This document shows, one piece after another, positions 43,901 to 55,400 of a stretch of 59,828 bases of DNA. Source of the stretch: Chitinophagaceae bacterium UBA4857 (GTDB lineage: Bacteria > Bacteroidota > Bacteroidia > Chitinophagales > Chitinophagaceae); NCBI GenBank assembly GCA_002399735.1, contig DHEF01000013.1:83151-142978 (forward strand). Direction: 5' to 3'. Position numbers and translations under genes: made by a program. Numbering within the stretch: position 1 is the stretch's first letter; every line of letters starts with the position of its first letter. The notes under the pieces are model-generated. The model saw only the letters and a program-made list of their open reading frames with translations, was not told the DNA's origin and ran no database searches.

Positions 43901-46900
43901 TACGCTCAACAAAATCCTGCAATTGTACATAATAATGCTGCCGCATGGAACCTGCAGAAAATTTTATTGCCTTCTGGTGGTCAATTGGAAGTTACGTATG
44001 AAAGTGACGACTATGCTTATGTTCAAAATAAACATGCAGCAGTGATGATGCCTATAAGCCACACGGGTAGAGATGTTAATAATACTGGCAATAGATTATA
44101 CGATGTAAAAAACGGAGGAGTTGAGGATAACGACCTAGTCTATATATCCGTTCCTGAACCTTGCACAGACAAAGCAGACGTTTTTAATAAATATCTCGCA
44201 GGTATTAATCAATTAGCTTTTAAACTGGCTGTTAATATGCCGAAGGGAAAAGAATATTTAACCGTATATGCTCAAATTGAAGACTATGGTATCGGAGCCA
44301 ACACTACAACCATATGGGTGAAGCTTAAGAAAGTGGATGGCTATAGTCCACTTTCATTAACGGCAGTTGAATATCTAAGAGAACATTTACCTGGGCAAGC
44401 CTTTAAGGGGTATGACACAAAAGGTATGTCCTTAAAAGAATTTGGAAACACAATTGGGGATATTATCAGTGAAACAAGTGAAGCTACTAAAAGCCCCATA
44501 AAATATTTAAGGGAAAATAAAAAAGCGCAGACAATTGTCTTAGCGGAATCTTTTGTTCGGCTTAATCAACCGACTGGGAAGAAATATGGTGGAGGGCACA
44601 GGGTGAAGCAGGTCGTATTGAAGGATAATTGGGATAAAATGTCGCTGCAATATCAATCGACATATGGACAAACTTATGACTACACAACATCTGAGGTGTT
44701 TGGTGGAAAAGAAAGGAAAATAAGCAGTGGTGTTGCGTCTTACGAACCTTCTATCGGCGGTGAAGAAAATCCTTTTCAGGAGATTTTACAGGTGGCCAAT
44801 AGGCTGCCTTTGGGCCCTGCCAGTTATGAGTCGATTGAAATGCCGGTACTGGATGCGTTTTACCCTGCTCCTTTGGTAGGGTATAGTAAAGTGACGGTTA
44901 GGTCTATAAAAAGCGGAAAGAAAGATGCTGATGGTAGAAAAACAAGATCAGGAATTGGGCGTCAGGTTACTGAATTTTACACGGCAAAAGACTTTCCGGT
45001 AAAATATGACTATACGAATTTTGATCCGGGTAGTGATAAGGAAAAACATATTTCTTCCTTATTTGCTTTCTTTAGAAAGTCATCCTTTGATTCAAGAGCT
45101 TTAAGCCAGGGCTTCTTGGTGGAGGTTAATGATATGCATGGTAAAACTAAATCTCAAAGTTCCTATGGGGAGGCAGATACAAACACTCAGATAAATCATA
45201 CCAGGTATTATTATCGCAATACCGGAGAGTTGAAACTAAATGAAAAGTTTGATTTTGCTCACAACCTTTTAAGTGGAGAGGTGAAAAAAGGAACAATGGG
45301 TGTGGATATAGAATTGATGACAGACACCAGAGAATTTTCAGTAAGTAGTACAAGTCAGCAGATTCAAGCGCAGGTGGATTGGATGATACCAGCCCCTTTC
45401 CCTATATGGTTACCATTTATATGGCCTGTATTTGGTAAAAGTGAAAATTATTATAGGGCAGTTACAACGACGAAGTTGATAACCTATCATAGTATTGTAG
45501 ATAGTATCGTGGTAATAGATAAGGGAAGTAGCGTTACTACAAAAAATCATGTATTTGATGCGGAAACAGGTGGGGTAATAGTAAGCAGCTCCAATAATGA
45601 ATTTGATAGACCAATATACCAAACTAGTTACCCGGCATATTGGGCCTACAGCGGTATGGGGCCAGCATACAAAAATATAGATGCACGGTTCAATGGATTA
45701 ACATTTACTTCCGGGAAAATTACTGCTGGAATTCCGCAAGGAGATATAAAAAAATATTTTGAAAGTGGCGACGAAATTTACATTATCAGCGGAGAGAGTC
45801 CTACGGTTTGTGAAGATGTGAAGATATCTCTTCCTTCTGTAAAAAAAGTGTGGGCTGTGGACAACGGAAAAGATACAACATCACTTACTAATCCTAATCC
45901 TCAATTTATATTTATCGATGAAAAGGGATTGCCTTATACAAGGAGTAATGTTTCCTTAAGGATAGTTAGAAGTGGTAAAAGGAATATGCTGGGTGCGCAG
46001 TTAGCGAGTTTTGTTTCCTTAGAAAACCCATTAAGGGATAAAAACGGCAAGCGTATTATTGAAATAAAGGATTCATCAACCGTATTGAATGCATCAGCAA
46101 TAGAATATAAAGAAAAATGGCAAACTGATAAGGATGTAATAAAAAAGCTTAGAATAGAACCAATCCCTCCGGGAAATGAGTTAATCGTGAATGGCAACTT
46201 TTCTAGCGGCTATACTGGCTTTACCAGTGATTACCTTGTAGGAACAGATGTTGGAACTTATCAAGTAAAACCAACCGTAGGATCCTGTGTCGATCATACT
46301 ACTGGAACTGGAAATATGTTAGTGGCTGATGGCCATACAACCGCCGGTAAGAGAGTTTGGGCCACTACAGTTGTGGTAGAACCTTATAGCGATTATGTTT
46401 TTTCCTTTTGGGGACAATCAATCACCTCAGGTGATCGGGCAAATCTTAAAGTAATGATTGGTGGGGTGCAGGTAGGAGCCTCTCTTCCTTTAACATTAGC
46501 ACAGTGTGCCTGGCAGAATAGAACGGTTAACTGGAATTCTGGAGCTGCCACCTCTGTACAATTATCTATCATTAATATTAATATAGCAAAACCTCAAAAT
46601 GATTTTTCAATTGATGATATAAGCTTTAGAAAGCTTAACTGCGGTTTCAGAGAAGTAGAAGATTGTGAAGGGTATCTGGAAAAAGAAATTAACCCTTACC
46701 GTAAGGGCTTGTTGGGAACTTACCGTGGCCACCGGAGTATGGTGTTTTATGGTGAAAGAGTGCAAGGACAGGATTCCATTTTTAGGCCCACCAATATAGC
46801 TAACAATGGTGCTTTGAAAAGTTTTGTACCTTATTGGACGTTTAATACCACTACCAACAATCTTCGTCCTTCGGCAAGTTCGTTATGGGTTTGGAACAGC

Positions 46901-48475
46901 GAAGTAACACGTGTAAATGCGAGAGGCATGGAGTTGGAAACAAAGGATGCCTTAGGTATATATACGGCAGCTCAATACGGCTATGCAAAAAACCTTCCTA
47001 TAGCAATAGCAAATAATTCCCGAAATAATGAAATGGCTTATGCAGGGTTTGAGGATATAGATTATAAAGAAGCGATAAATAAATTAAATCAGCAAGAGTG
47101 TGCTACCAATCAACATATAAATTTTGATAAAACATTAAAAGTTAGTGCACGAGCTGCAGGGTTTAACGCACATACGGGCGATGGCGTATTAAAACTTAAT
47201 CCTTCAACATCTTCAAGTAGCACTTTTGACGTTGGTCTGAATTTATCGACAATGGAAAAAACGCTGCTGTATAAAACTGACACCGCGAAACAACTGGCAG
47301 CTAATTATGGCCTTGAATCTAATAGTTTTACACTAACAGTTCCTTCTCACATAAGGGTGTCACGACAAGGAAACGGTGATAATTTTAGTGGAATAGTTAG
47401 TTATGTGCATAGTTTTTATGACTCTATGGTTTTAGACAGACATCCGTCAATCCCATTAAAGGATACTACCACATATTTTTTAGAAGGTAATTCAACTTAC
47501 TACAAAAGTTTTGCAACAGGAAGGCATAATCTTAAAGTGGATTATAGCTTAATCAAGTTTAATACGAGCGTTTGGAATGGTCCGGGAATTTATTTTCATG
47601 ATGGTTCTATGAACATCACTGTAAATATTTATGATTTAAAAGGAAGTTTGGTAGCAGGAAAAGAGTTTGTGTTTAATATCGACGTAGATGTGAATACAAA
47701 TGTTTTAGCAACGCAGAATTTTTTATTCGACATATGCGCTGGCGTGTATAAAATAGTGATTACCAGAAAGTCTTTTGAAAAGGCCAGGCTGCGATTATGC
47801 TGTGGAGGCCCAGACGCTTCTTATTCCTCTTATGTAAGAAGAGATAAAACAGATTTTAGTTTTTCCTATAATAATGCGCCGGACTATTTTAATTTCTCAA
47901 AACTAAATACACAAGCGGCATGCACTTATACCAGCCCTATTAAAGGAGTTGATTCTATGTTGAACCCCGTATTTCAAATTCCTGCCGGCAAAAAAATGTT
48001 GTTTAGTGCCTGGGTTCGAGAAACCTGTACACCACCTTGTGCGAGGGAGTTATATGCAGATGCTAAAGTCCAACTAATATTTAGAAACAATCTTGGAAAT
48101 CAAATTGGATCTACCGACTTATTATCTGCCACGGGTCCAATTATAGAAGGATGGCAGAAAATTGAAAAGGATTTTACTGCGCCGGCTGGTGCAACAACAA
48201 TGGAAATGGTGCTGGTAAATACAAGTACTGCTGAGGCTGTTTATTTTGATGATATCAGAATTCACCCATTTGCTGCCAATATGAAAAGTTACGTATACGA
48301 TCCGATTAACCTTTTATTGAAAGCAGAATTGAATGAAAATAACTATGCAACTCTTTATGAGTATGATGATGAAGGGACACTGATTCGGAAAAAAGTGGAA
48401 ACCCATGAGGGAGTAAAAACGATAAACGAAACCAGGAGTGCTAAACAAAAAGACATCATCACGCTACAACCTTAA
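40991..48475 (+). CDS. Giant secreted SpvB/Rhs-like protein with jelly-roll domains
   Basis: A 2494-aa exported protein with an extended signal peptide (hydrophobic core about 15-30, ending YAASK). Near residues 115-185 it has the sequence LFTGDFSYNIPLL, GLGWNINPGTISRNMRG, a block that opens large Rhs/SpvB-like proteins in Bacteroidota. The body is a long series of beta-strands with Tyr-rich motifs. Residues about 1727-1885 form a carbohydrate-binding-type jelly roll (LIVNGNFSSGYTGF ... FSIDDISF) and residues about 2324-2430 a second (FQIPAGKKMLFSAWVRE ... VYFDDIRIHPF). The C-terminus has a YD-repeat-like YVYDPINLLLKAELNENNYA, YEYDDEGTLIRKK. No toxin tip is apparent. By analogy to TcB it may help form a shell with the Rhs protein; this is inference. 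Confidence 0.75.
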   Translation: MMIQRLAEKHNKAVASLLFLSFYISLVSPLYAASKTSYGPIGVIPKTEKTILSNNNPYKDFSKELQQNNIDRSLLTANENANRPIVTLGNEMLPESADFIGGPSQPEMSAFKSAGTNDMVNLFTGDFSYNIPLLDVGGYPINIFYNGGITMEQEASWVGLGWNINPGTISRNMRGVPDDFDGTEKIKQTQTIKPNITWGGRLGADVELVGIKDVLGFSIGVGMGASVNNYLGPALEADIKGGVNFRVAKLAGFEKMAGSGGKLTMSASVQANMSSRNGLTINPNVSLGSQMNMNSNKFGVGVGASTSYNSRTGVKSLNIYEQASMSYASVKKGTEKERSGSMGAALYGTSISFNKPSYIPTMRMPITNTANAGQFQIGAAMFGGYGSLEVEVYKQESKIDNSDTVQRKPMVGFMYAHKANNNVDAIMDFTRFNDKEVTPKTPIISVPQYAYDIFSISGEGTGGTIRAYRNDHGYVRDNKVRSKDNSFSLGVDVGIPGHVGANLNTIQTPTTSGDWIQGNKLRTTIPFREKTLLEEHVYFRNPGETSVLNDGQYDKIGGTDLVRFKLGGDDANPTVEPVLEKFDAEGKKIGETIITSALDEDPRKKRSQVINMLTAEEATFIGLDQKIKNYSPAVIETDTLLYSQFNRIDETSGKRPNHISEINVTETDGKRYVYGLPVYNLLQRDYTVTVSGSPDGNDIVQLDPSELNIKADFPENRDGYKMVTETPPYAHSFLLTGLLSPDFVDVTGNGITEDDLGTAVKFNYNKMAQNYKWRTPYTNAGIPQAHFNGGNLSEPKDDKGILSYGERESWYMHSIESKSMIAVFRLGNRKDGKGVKSVIGNIDTADKSNKRLERIDLYNKSDIRKNGIDQAKPIKTVWFEYDYSLCGNAPGNDGLAEIRPGSSVNYNAQKGKLTLKGIYFTYNGLERAHKNRYVFEYGNTPNYEPNAADRWGNYKSKTQNPQGLKNSVYPYAQQNPAIVHNNAAAWNLQKILLPSGGQLEVTYESDDYAYVQNKHAAVMMPISHTGRDVNNTGNRLYDVKNGGVEDNDLVYISVPEPCTDKADVFNKYLAGINQLAFKLAVNMPKGKEYLTVYAQIEDYGIGANTTTIWVKLKKVDGYSPLSLTAVEYLREHLPGQAFKGYDTKGMSLKEFGNTIGDIISETSEATKSPIKYLRENKKAQTIVLAESFVRLNQPTGKKYGGGHRVKQVVLKDNWDKMSLQYQSTYGQTYDYTTSEVFGGKERKISSGVASYEPSIGGEENPFQEILQVANRLPLGPASYESIEMPVLDAFYPAPLVGYSKVTVRSIKSGKKDADGRKTRSGIGRQVTEFYTAKDFPVKYDYTNFDPGSDKEKHISSLFAFFRKSSFDSRALSQGFLVEVNDMHGKTKSQSSYGEADTNTQINHTRYYYRNTGELKLNEKFDFAHNLLSGEVKKGTMGVDIELMTDTREFSVSSTSQQIQAQVDWMIPAPFPIWLPFIWPVFGKSENYYRAVTTTKLITYHSIVDSIVVIDKGSSVTTKNHVFDAETGGVIVSSSNNEFDRPIYQTSYPAYWAYSGMGPAYKNIDARFNGLTFTSGKITAGIPQGDIKKYFESGDEIYIISGESPTVCEDVKISLPSVKKVWAVDNGKDTTSLTNPNPQFIFIDEKGLPYTRSNVSLRIVRSGKRNMLGAQLASFVSLENPLRDKNGKRIIEIKDSSTVLNASAIEYKEKWQTDKDVIKKLRIEPIPPGNELIVNGNFSSGYTGFTSDYLVGTDVGTYQVKPTVGSCVDHTTGTGNMLVADGHTTAGKRVWATTVVVEPYSDYVFSFWGQSITSGDRANLKVMIGGVQVGASLPLTLAQCAWQNRTVNWNSGAATSVQLSIININIAKPQNDFSIDDISFRKLNCGFREVEDCEGYLEKEINPYRKGLLGTYRGHRSMVFYGERVQGQDSIFRPTNIANNGALKSFVPYWTFNTTTNNLRPSASSLWVWNSEVTRVNARGMELETKDALGIYTAAQYGYAKNLPIAIANNSRNNEMAYAGFEDIDYKEAINKLNQQECATNQHINFDKTLKVSARAAGFNAHTGDGVLKLNPSTSSSSTFDVGLNLSTMEKTLLYKTDTAKQLAANYGLESNSFTLTVPSHIRVSRQGNGDNFSGIVSYVHSFYDSMVLDRHPSIPLKDTTTYFLEGNSTYYKSFATGRHNLKVDYSLIKFNTSVWNGPGIYFHDGSMNITVNIYDLKGSLVAGKEFVFNIDVDVNTNVLATQNFLFDICAGVYKIVITRKSFEKARLRLCCGGPDASYSSYVRRDKTDFSFSYNNAPDYFNFSKLNTQAACTYTSPIKGVDSMLNPVFQIPAGKKMLFSAWVRETCTPPCARELYADAKVQLIFRNNLGNQIGSTDLLSATGPIIEGWQKIEKDFTAPAGATTMEMVLVNTSTAEAVYFDDIRIHPFAANMKSYVYDPINLLLKAELNENNYATLYEYDDEGTLIRKKVETHEGVKTINETRSAKQKDIITLQP

Positions 48476-48492
48476 TTCAAAAGAAATATTTT

Positions 48493-49344
48493 ATGTTTTC
48501 TAAAATAATAATAAATAGTAGATACTGGTTAATAGGCCTATTTTCTGTTATTCTGCTTTCATCCTTTAAAGCATCGTCTCAATCAATTGACAGCCTTCAA
48601 CCTTACAGGCATTTTATGCAAGTATGTACGGGATACCAATCGGCTCCTTTGCAATTGAATGTTAACTACAAAGTAAATAGCAATCTTGTACTGCATCCTT
48701 ATGATACGGCTTCTATGAATGGGTATTTTTATATTGGAACTACAGGTAAAGCTTATATGCAGTTCGGAGATGTGGAACAAATCATTGAGGATAGCATCGC
48801 ATTAACAGTCAACCATTCTACACAACAGATATCAGTAAGTGCTGATGTAGGGAAGTCGGGGCAATTATTAAAAAGGTATATAGGGAGTTTGACAAACGAC
48901 ACTTCGGTGCAGAACCTTTCAAGGGCATTTAATATTACAACTATTTTGGAAACTAATATAGTTGCACAGAACGCATACGAGTTATATTCTTATGCACTTG
49001 TTCCGGGGACAGTATTGCCAAAACAAGTGATGCGGGTTGTATTTGATAGTGCTACTAATTATCCCATAGAGATAGCAACGCTCAGAAGAACCGTGCTGCC
49101 AATTGATCCGCAAGATTCTGTTGCATTTAAAACAAGATTTGAAAATCAAAATGTTTTAATAAGAATTCCAAATGGCGGTCTGGCATTTGTTCGGGAGTAT
49201 ACAAATGTGTACAGTTATTTAAACTTGAGGAAAGAGGAGGTTGACAGTCTTCCCTTAAAAAGTAGTGATTATTTACTAAAAGACGAAACGGGTGAATATC
49301 AATTAAAGCCTGGCAAAGAAACGTATCGATTGTCAGTCCAATAG
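48493..49344 (+). CDS. Secreted 283-aa protein between the two giants
   Basis: A 283-aa exported protein with a signal peptide ending KASSQ (about residue 29). No named family is recognised. The strand-rich pattern (QLNVNYKVNSNLVLH, NGYFYIGTTGKAYMQFG, QQISVSADVG, QVMRVVFDS, YPIEIATLRR) resembles half-barrel folds of the LolA/LolB type that hold hydrophobic ligands, but there is no sequence signature to prove it. It starts 17 nt after the 2494-aa gene and precedes the Rhs gene by 108 nt, so it is part of the same unit. An assembly chaperone or surface accessory is one possibility. Confidence 0.6.
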   Translation: MFSKIIINSRYWLIGLFSVILLSSFKASSQSIDSLQPYRHFMQVCTGYQSAPLQLNVNYKVNSNLVLHPYDTASMNGYFYIGTTGKAYMQFGDVEQIIEDSIALTVNHSTQQISVSADVGKSGQLLKRYIGSLTNDTSVQNLSRAFNITTILETNIVAQNAYELYSYALVPGTVLPKQVMRVVFDSATNYPIEIATLRRTVLPIDPQDSVAFKTRFENQNVLIRIPNGGLAFVREYTNVYSYLNLRKEEVDSLPLKSSDYLLKDETGEYQLKPGKETYRLSVQ

Positions 49345-49452
49345 TTTGATAGTGCAGTAACTCACACTTTCAGAAAAAATAAAAATGGCATAAGGGTGCC
49401 ATCATTAAAATAATTAACGGCGATTGTCGCCGGTAAATTAACATACCAACTT

Positions 49453-52400
49453 ATGGGAAAAGCTATTCTTTTATATTTTAAAGAGCAGTTTAGTTTTACT
49501 TCGATACTTTTTAACAGGACGCTCTTATTATACATTATTCTTGTATCCTTTAAGGGTATAGAAGTCAACGCACAAACTGTTGTTCTGGATAACGGTGCGA
49601 TTGAAACACCGGTAATTAGTATTATGCGGGGTACATCAACAATAGGAGGCGTTAAGCATTGGCAAAACGCAACATCTTTGTTAAATAACCCAGCTTGTTT
49701 AAGTGGAGAAGTTTGCACTTACCGGAATGTTATCAGTTTTTATGTAAACCAGGAGGCCAGTAATATAATGTTGGATGACTTTACGGCATCAGTTGATTTA
49801 AGTATAGAGTATAAACTTACATCCGCCTCTTCTCCTACTATTCTGACAAAAACCTTGAGCCTGGTGTACAAAAAGGGAGAAGGTTTATTATCGGATGCAA
49901 GACAGTATATTCATTTTGAAAATATGCAGTATGTTAATGTGACCATTAACAGTTTTACTTTTCCTGCACCAATATCCGGCTTGGATTTTAAAAACATCAT
50001 TACGCTTGAGAATACAACCTATATCGCCAAAACTTTTGCTAATCTGAGTTCTTCACTTTTGACATGGAAGGCTCCTATTCCCACTGTTTTAGCGGATGGA
50101 AATGATCATTTGAAAGTGGAATGGAATTTTCCTGCTAACCCCGGAAACAATGCGGTACAATTGGAATGGGCCTGGTTGGAAAACGAAATAGAACCAAAGT
50201 ATTTCATGGGAGGTACATTTAGTAATGCCAGTAAACAGAAATTGTTGGATCAGGGGGCGACTCGTATAGAATTAGGTCCGACGGCAAAAGATTATAAAAT
50301 ACCCATGTTATATGATGGTCAGGGGAAACTACATTATAGGGTAAGAGGAATAAATATTAAACCTTCCGGCACTAGAGTTTTTGGACCTTGGTCAGCTATT
50401 AATTCCGTAAGCTTTTCAGGGCATAACAATAAATTGAATTGGCAATCAACCAGCAGTTTTGCTGAAGAAGGAAAACATAAAAGTGTGATTGCTTATTTTG
50501 ATGGAGGATTAAGACAGCGACAAATGGTTACGAAAGATAATGTGACTGGTAATATTATCACCAGTGAAACACTGTATGATCATGAGGGTAGACCAGCTAT
50601 TCAAATATTGCCGGCGGCAGGTATAAACAATGTGATTGCCTATCAGGCAAACCTTAATAAGTTCAACCGCCCGGAGAGTACGCTGAACCCGCAGAATAAC
50701 GGCGAAAATCATGCTGATTTTTTTGATTTCAAATTTGCAGGCTCCGGAACCCCTGCATTGTTGACTACACCCGGTAGCGCATCGGCTTATTACAGTACAG
50801 CTAATCCAAACACACTTGGTACTGATAAAAACGTTCCTGATGCCGAAGGTTATCCATACTCCGTTACCAGATATACACCGGATGGAACAGGAAGGGTGTT
50901 AACTCAATCGGGAGTAGGAGCTGCTCATAAAATGGGCTCTGGAAGAGAAACTAAATACTTCTACGGTACTCCTTCGCAGGAGGAGCTGGATGCCCTTTTT
51001 GGAACTGAAGTTGGGATTAAAAGTCATTATTTCAAAAACATGGTTCAGGATGCCAATGGGCAGATGAGTGTAAGTTATGCGGATATGAGAGGACGTACGA
51101 TTGCCACTGCTTTGGCCGGAGAAAGTCCGACAAATCTGACTGCATTAAATAATGCCAACAATCTTTACCCCAACCAGTTTAGAGAAACACGATTACGCAT
51201 AAACCTGTTGGATAGTAATTCCAATATTAAAAAAGACAACAAGATTGAAGCAATTAATACAATATTAGTTCCTTATAGAACTGAATACACTTTTACCTAT
51301 AAGCTAACTCCGGAGTCTTTAATATTACCAACATGTGAAACACCACAACAGATATGTTACGAGTGTTTGTATGATTTGGAGTTTGTTGTTACAGACGAAT
51401 CAGGCGAAAGAACATCGCCGGTGATTTATAAAAAGTTTAGTAACCTGAATGTTGAGATAGATTCTTTATGTAACACTACCACACGTTTATTTCAGGATAG
51501 TGCGAATTTGGGGCCTCGGTATTCAACCATTGTGTTCACAGATACTCTTGAAGCTGGTTCCTATAGCATTAAAAAAACATTGACACTTAGTGAAAGTTCA
51601 CTGGAAGTTTTGAAGAAAAATTATGAGGCTAAGATGTTATGCACAACTGAGTTTACAAACATTTTTGACTCAGTATATTCTCAGTTGCAAGCGATAACCA
51701 ATTGTGATACACCTATAGCTAATGAACAGGCTCTCTCCTGTGCATCCTGTACAGATTCATTGGGTAGCTTTAATGATTTTAAAACCAAATATTTATCATC
51801 CATAGGGCATCAAGGTGCTGTTTTGACGCCCCTTCAATTAGAAATCGAAACCGCTTATAAGTCAGGGTTAAAAAACTGCCAGTTATTATGCGGAACACTA
51901 ACAATGGAGACAGCAACCAAGAGAGAATTGATGTTGGCTGATATGATGCCTTACACCGGTCAATACGCCCGCAAACATGAACTTGAGGGCATCGGTAGTA
52001 AGTATAATATCTTTGCTGAATCGTTTTACCCTTCGCAGCCATATTACAAAAATCCTAAAGATAGTTTGGGGGCAAGTGGGTTTTATATGAATGATTATAA
52101 TCTGCCGGATGAAACGATACATACCTCTCCGGCAACATTGTCTCAGTTAACAATTAATAGTTTCAATGAATCATTCAAATCTAAATGGGCGGAAGCATTA
52201 TTACCTTATCACCCGGAATACCAACGGCTTCTTTTTGCTGAAAGGAACCTAAATGCCAGTTATAACTGGGTAAATACTTTTAACAACGTAACAAACTATA
52301 ATGCTGCACAAACGGCTGGGTATATTTTTAAAGCAAATGCTGATATTGTACTAAAGGATTCTTTCTTTGCATTGCCTGCCACTGCACCTGCTCAAAGGGA

Positions 52401-55400
52401 TAGTATGACGAAGTGGTTAACTACACAATACAAAGATGGGTTAACACTTTGGCAATATGCGTATTACTCAGCTATCTGTCCTACAAACAGGACTTCTTCT
52501 CCATGTAATAACCCAACCACCATTCCTAAATTTCCGCCATATGCGATTACGGATGCTTTCAAAGATTCTGTATGGAACAGGTTTAAAGGTTTGTATTTAC
52601 AGGGAAGAACGGAATTGATGAACAACTTTGTTGCCACACAAAAACCATTGTCAGGTACAGACGAACAGCAGTTGGTGACAGCTTCGTTTATATTGCATTT
52701 TCCCAGAAGTGCCAGCCAGCAAATGCAACAGTTAACCACACATTCAGATTCTCCTCCAGGTGAATTAGCTTTTTGGCCTACTCCGGGCACACCGGGAGGT
52801 ACACCCAACTTGCTATCAGATTGGAATAGTCCTGCTGCCCAGGCGAATATGTATAAAAGCAAATGTGAGTCCTATATCAATCAATGGAAAGCTTCTTTAT
52901 TGCAATGCCCTTCTTTAGCTAATCACAGCAATGTAACTGCTATTATAGATACTATTACACGCCGCATGGTAGAAGTATGTAGAAAAGGAAGTGACGAAGC
53001 TAATCCTTCGGGGTCATCTACAGTTGCTCCGAGCTATCCTAGCGACGGCACACCCAGAAGTTTTGAGCAAGTGATTAATCAGGTGTTTTTAAGCTACGGA
53101 ATTAGTACAACTGATATATGTAATCCATACGTAGTTGAATTTCCCAAACCGTATGGAACAGGAAGACCATTAGCACCAAGCGTAGTTACAACAATTGACA
53201 GTTGTAATTGCGAGCGGTTTGGGAACCTTAAAACTGAAGCAATAGCTGCCGGAAAAAATCCTAATATTTTAACACAGCTAAATCAATATTTAAAAGGAGC
53301 CTATGGAGACACTCTAACCGCTTCTTTGTTCGAGGGTTTAAACCGTTGTAATGAATTAACAATACCGATCTATGCAAACTGTGATAGTATCTATAATACC
53401 GTAATCGCTCCTTGTCACCCTCTTTATAATCCATGTGAGGCACAAGCCCCGATTCCTCCGGATTTACCACAGGGGCGCATGTTAAAAATGATAGGAGATA
53501 GTATTGTAGTAGAGACAATGAGTATACCGCGTCAGGGCTTTTGTCCTCCGGGATATAGGTGGAACGATTGGATAATGGATTGTGAGTACATAGGTGATGA
53601 AAATCCATGGATGTGTAGGGACCCCTGGGTATATAATCCTATGACAGGCCAATGCGAATTACCGGGACTACAGTGTGCGCCAGGATTGGTATACAGTGAT
53701 ATTTGGGCAATGTGCGTGGGGCCGAATAATTGTCCACCAGGATATGAATGGAACTATTCTCTTGGAGATTGTACACCGATTCTAATTCCTGATTGCACAT
53801 ATAACTGTTTTGTAAGAACAGAGTGTGATACAGTTTATTTAAGCTCTGTTGCATTAGTAACTCCATCCGTAATGCCGGAGTTTATGAAATGTGGTTTTGT
53901 ACAAACAAAAACCTGCCTAACCTGCACGGATGTAAAAGATTTGGTTGCTAGTTTTAAAACCACTTTCGCTTTGCCATACAATGCGCCGCCATACAGCGGG
54001 GTTAGCAATCTGGATAGTCTGCAAGTGGCTTATTATCAAAACATGGCCAGATTTATCAACTACCGAACCGGGTTTAGTTACAGTTGGGCTAGTTATATGC
54101 AGGCGATAGATAGTGCTGAATGTAACTTGAATGTTGGTGGTTTACAAACAATATTATGCAGAAATACGAAACCACTATCAGATACAACAGGGATGTTTGC
54201 GGTTGAAGCACCTTGCCAGGTTACCTATGACATGGCCTATCATAAAGCAGAAAAAATTTATAAGGTACGTTACGAACGTCTGCTACAAGATTTTGAAACG
54301 GCTTACCGTGCAAAATGTATGGAAGCCCAAAAGAAAGAAATTTTTACAGTTAGTTATTTACCTAAAGAGTATCATTATACTTTATACTATTATGACCAGG
54401 CAGGAAATTTAGTGAAGACCGTACCGCCAGCAGGCGTGACACCTAATTATGACAGCGTTTATCTGGCAGGCATACAAGTCAAAAGAAAGAACCGTATTGC
54501 CGAACCGATTGCACATAAAAAAGTAACGCAATATCGCTACAACAGTTTAAACCAGGTGGTGGTACAAAACTCACCTGACGGAAGTACCAGTAAGTTTTGG
54601 TATGACAAACTAGGCCGGTTGGTGGTGAGCCAGAACAGGGAACAGTTAAAAACAAAACGTTACAGCTATACTTTATACGATACACTGGGAAGAATAACGG
54701 AAGTGGGACAAAAGGTACAAAATACCAATATGACCCAGTTGGTTAGCCAAAACCCTACTGCGCTTACAGCCTGGATTAATGGTACAGGAGCCAGGGAACA
54801 ATTGACACAAACGGTGTATGATATGGTTTATGCACCTGCGACTGCCGACCCTGCCGTAGCTGCCGGCATTACACAGAAAAACCTGCGCAACCGGGTGAGT
54901 TATACACTGGTAAAGAATTTGAGTACGGATGTTTGGCAAACTACTGCTACATTTTATACCTATGATGCGCATGGTAATGTAAATAAGCTGTTGCAGGATT
55001 ACCGGGGGTTAAATACCAGTCATAATGTAAGCCGGTTTAAAAACATTAGCTATAAATATGACCTGATAAGCGGGAAGGTAAATGAAGTGGCCTACCAGGC
55101 AGGAGAAGCAGATGCATTTTATCACCGGTACAATTATGATGGAGAAAACCGGATAACCGAGGTGTTGACCAGCCGGGATAAAGTGTATTGGGAGAAAGAT
55201 GCTACTTATGAATACTATAAACATGGCCCGCTTGCCAGGGCAGTGTTAGGCCAGCAGCAGGTGCAGGGGATAGATTATGCGTATACCATACAGGGCTGGC
55301 TGAAAGGTGTAAACAGTAGTAATCTGGATGCTAATAAGGATATGGGTGGAGATAGTAAAACAGGTAGCGTTGTGGCCCGTGATGTTTTTGGTTTTGCATT

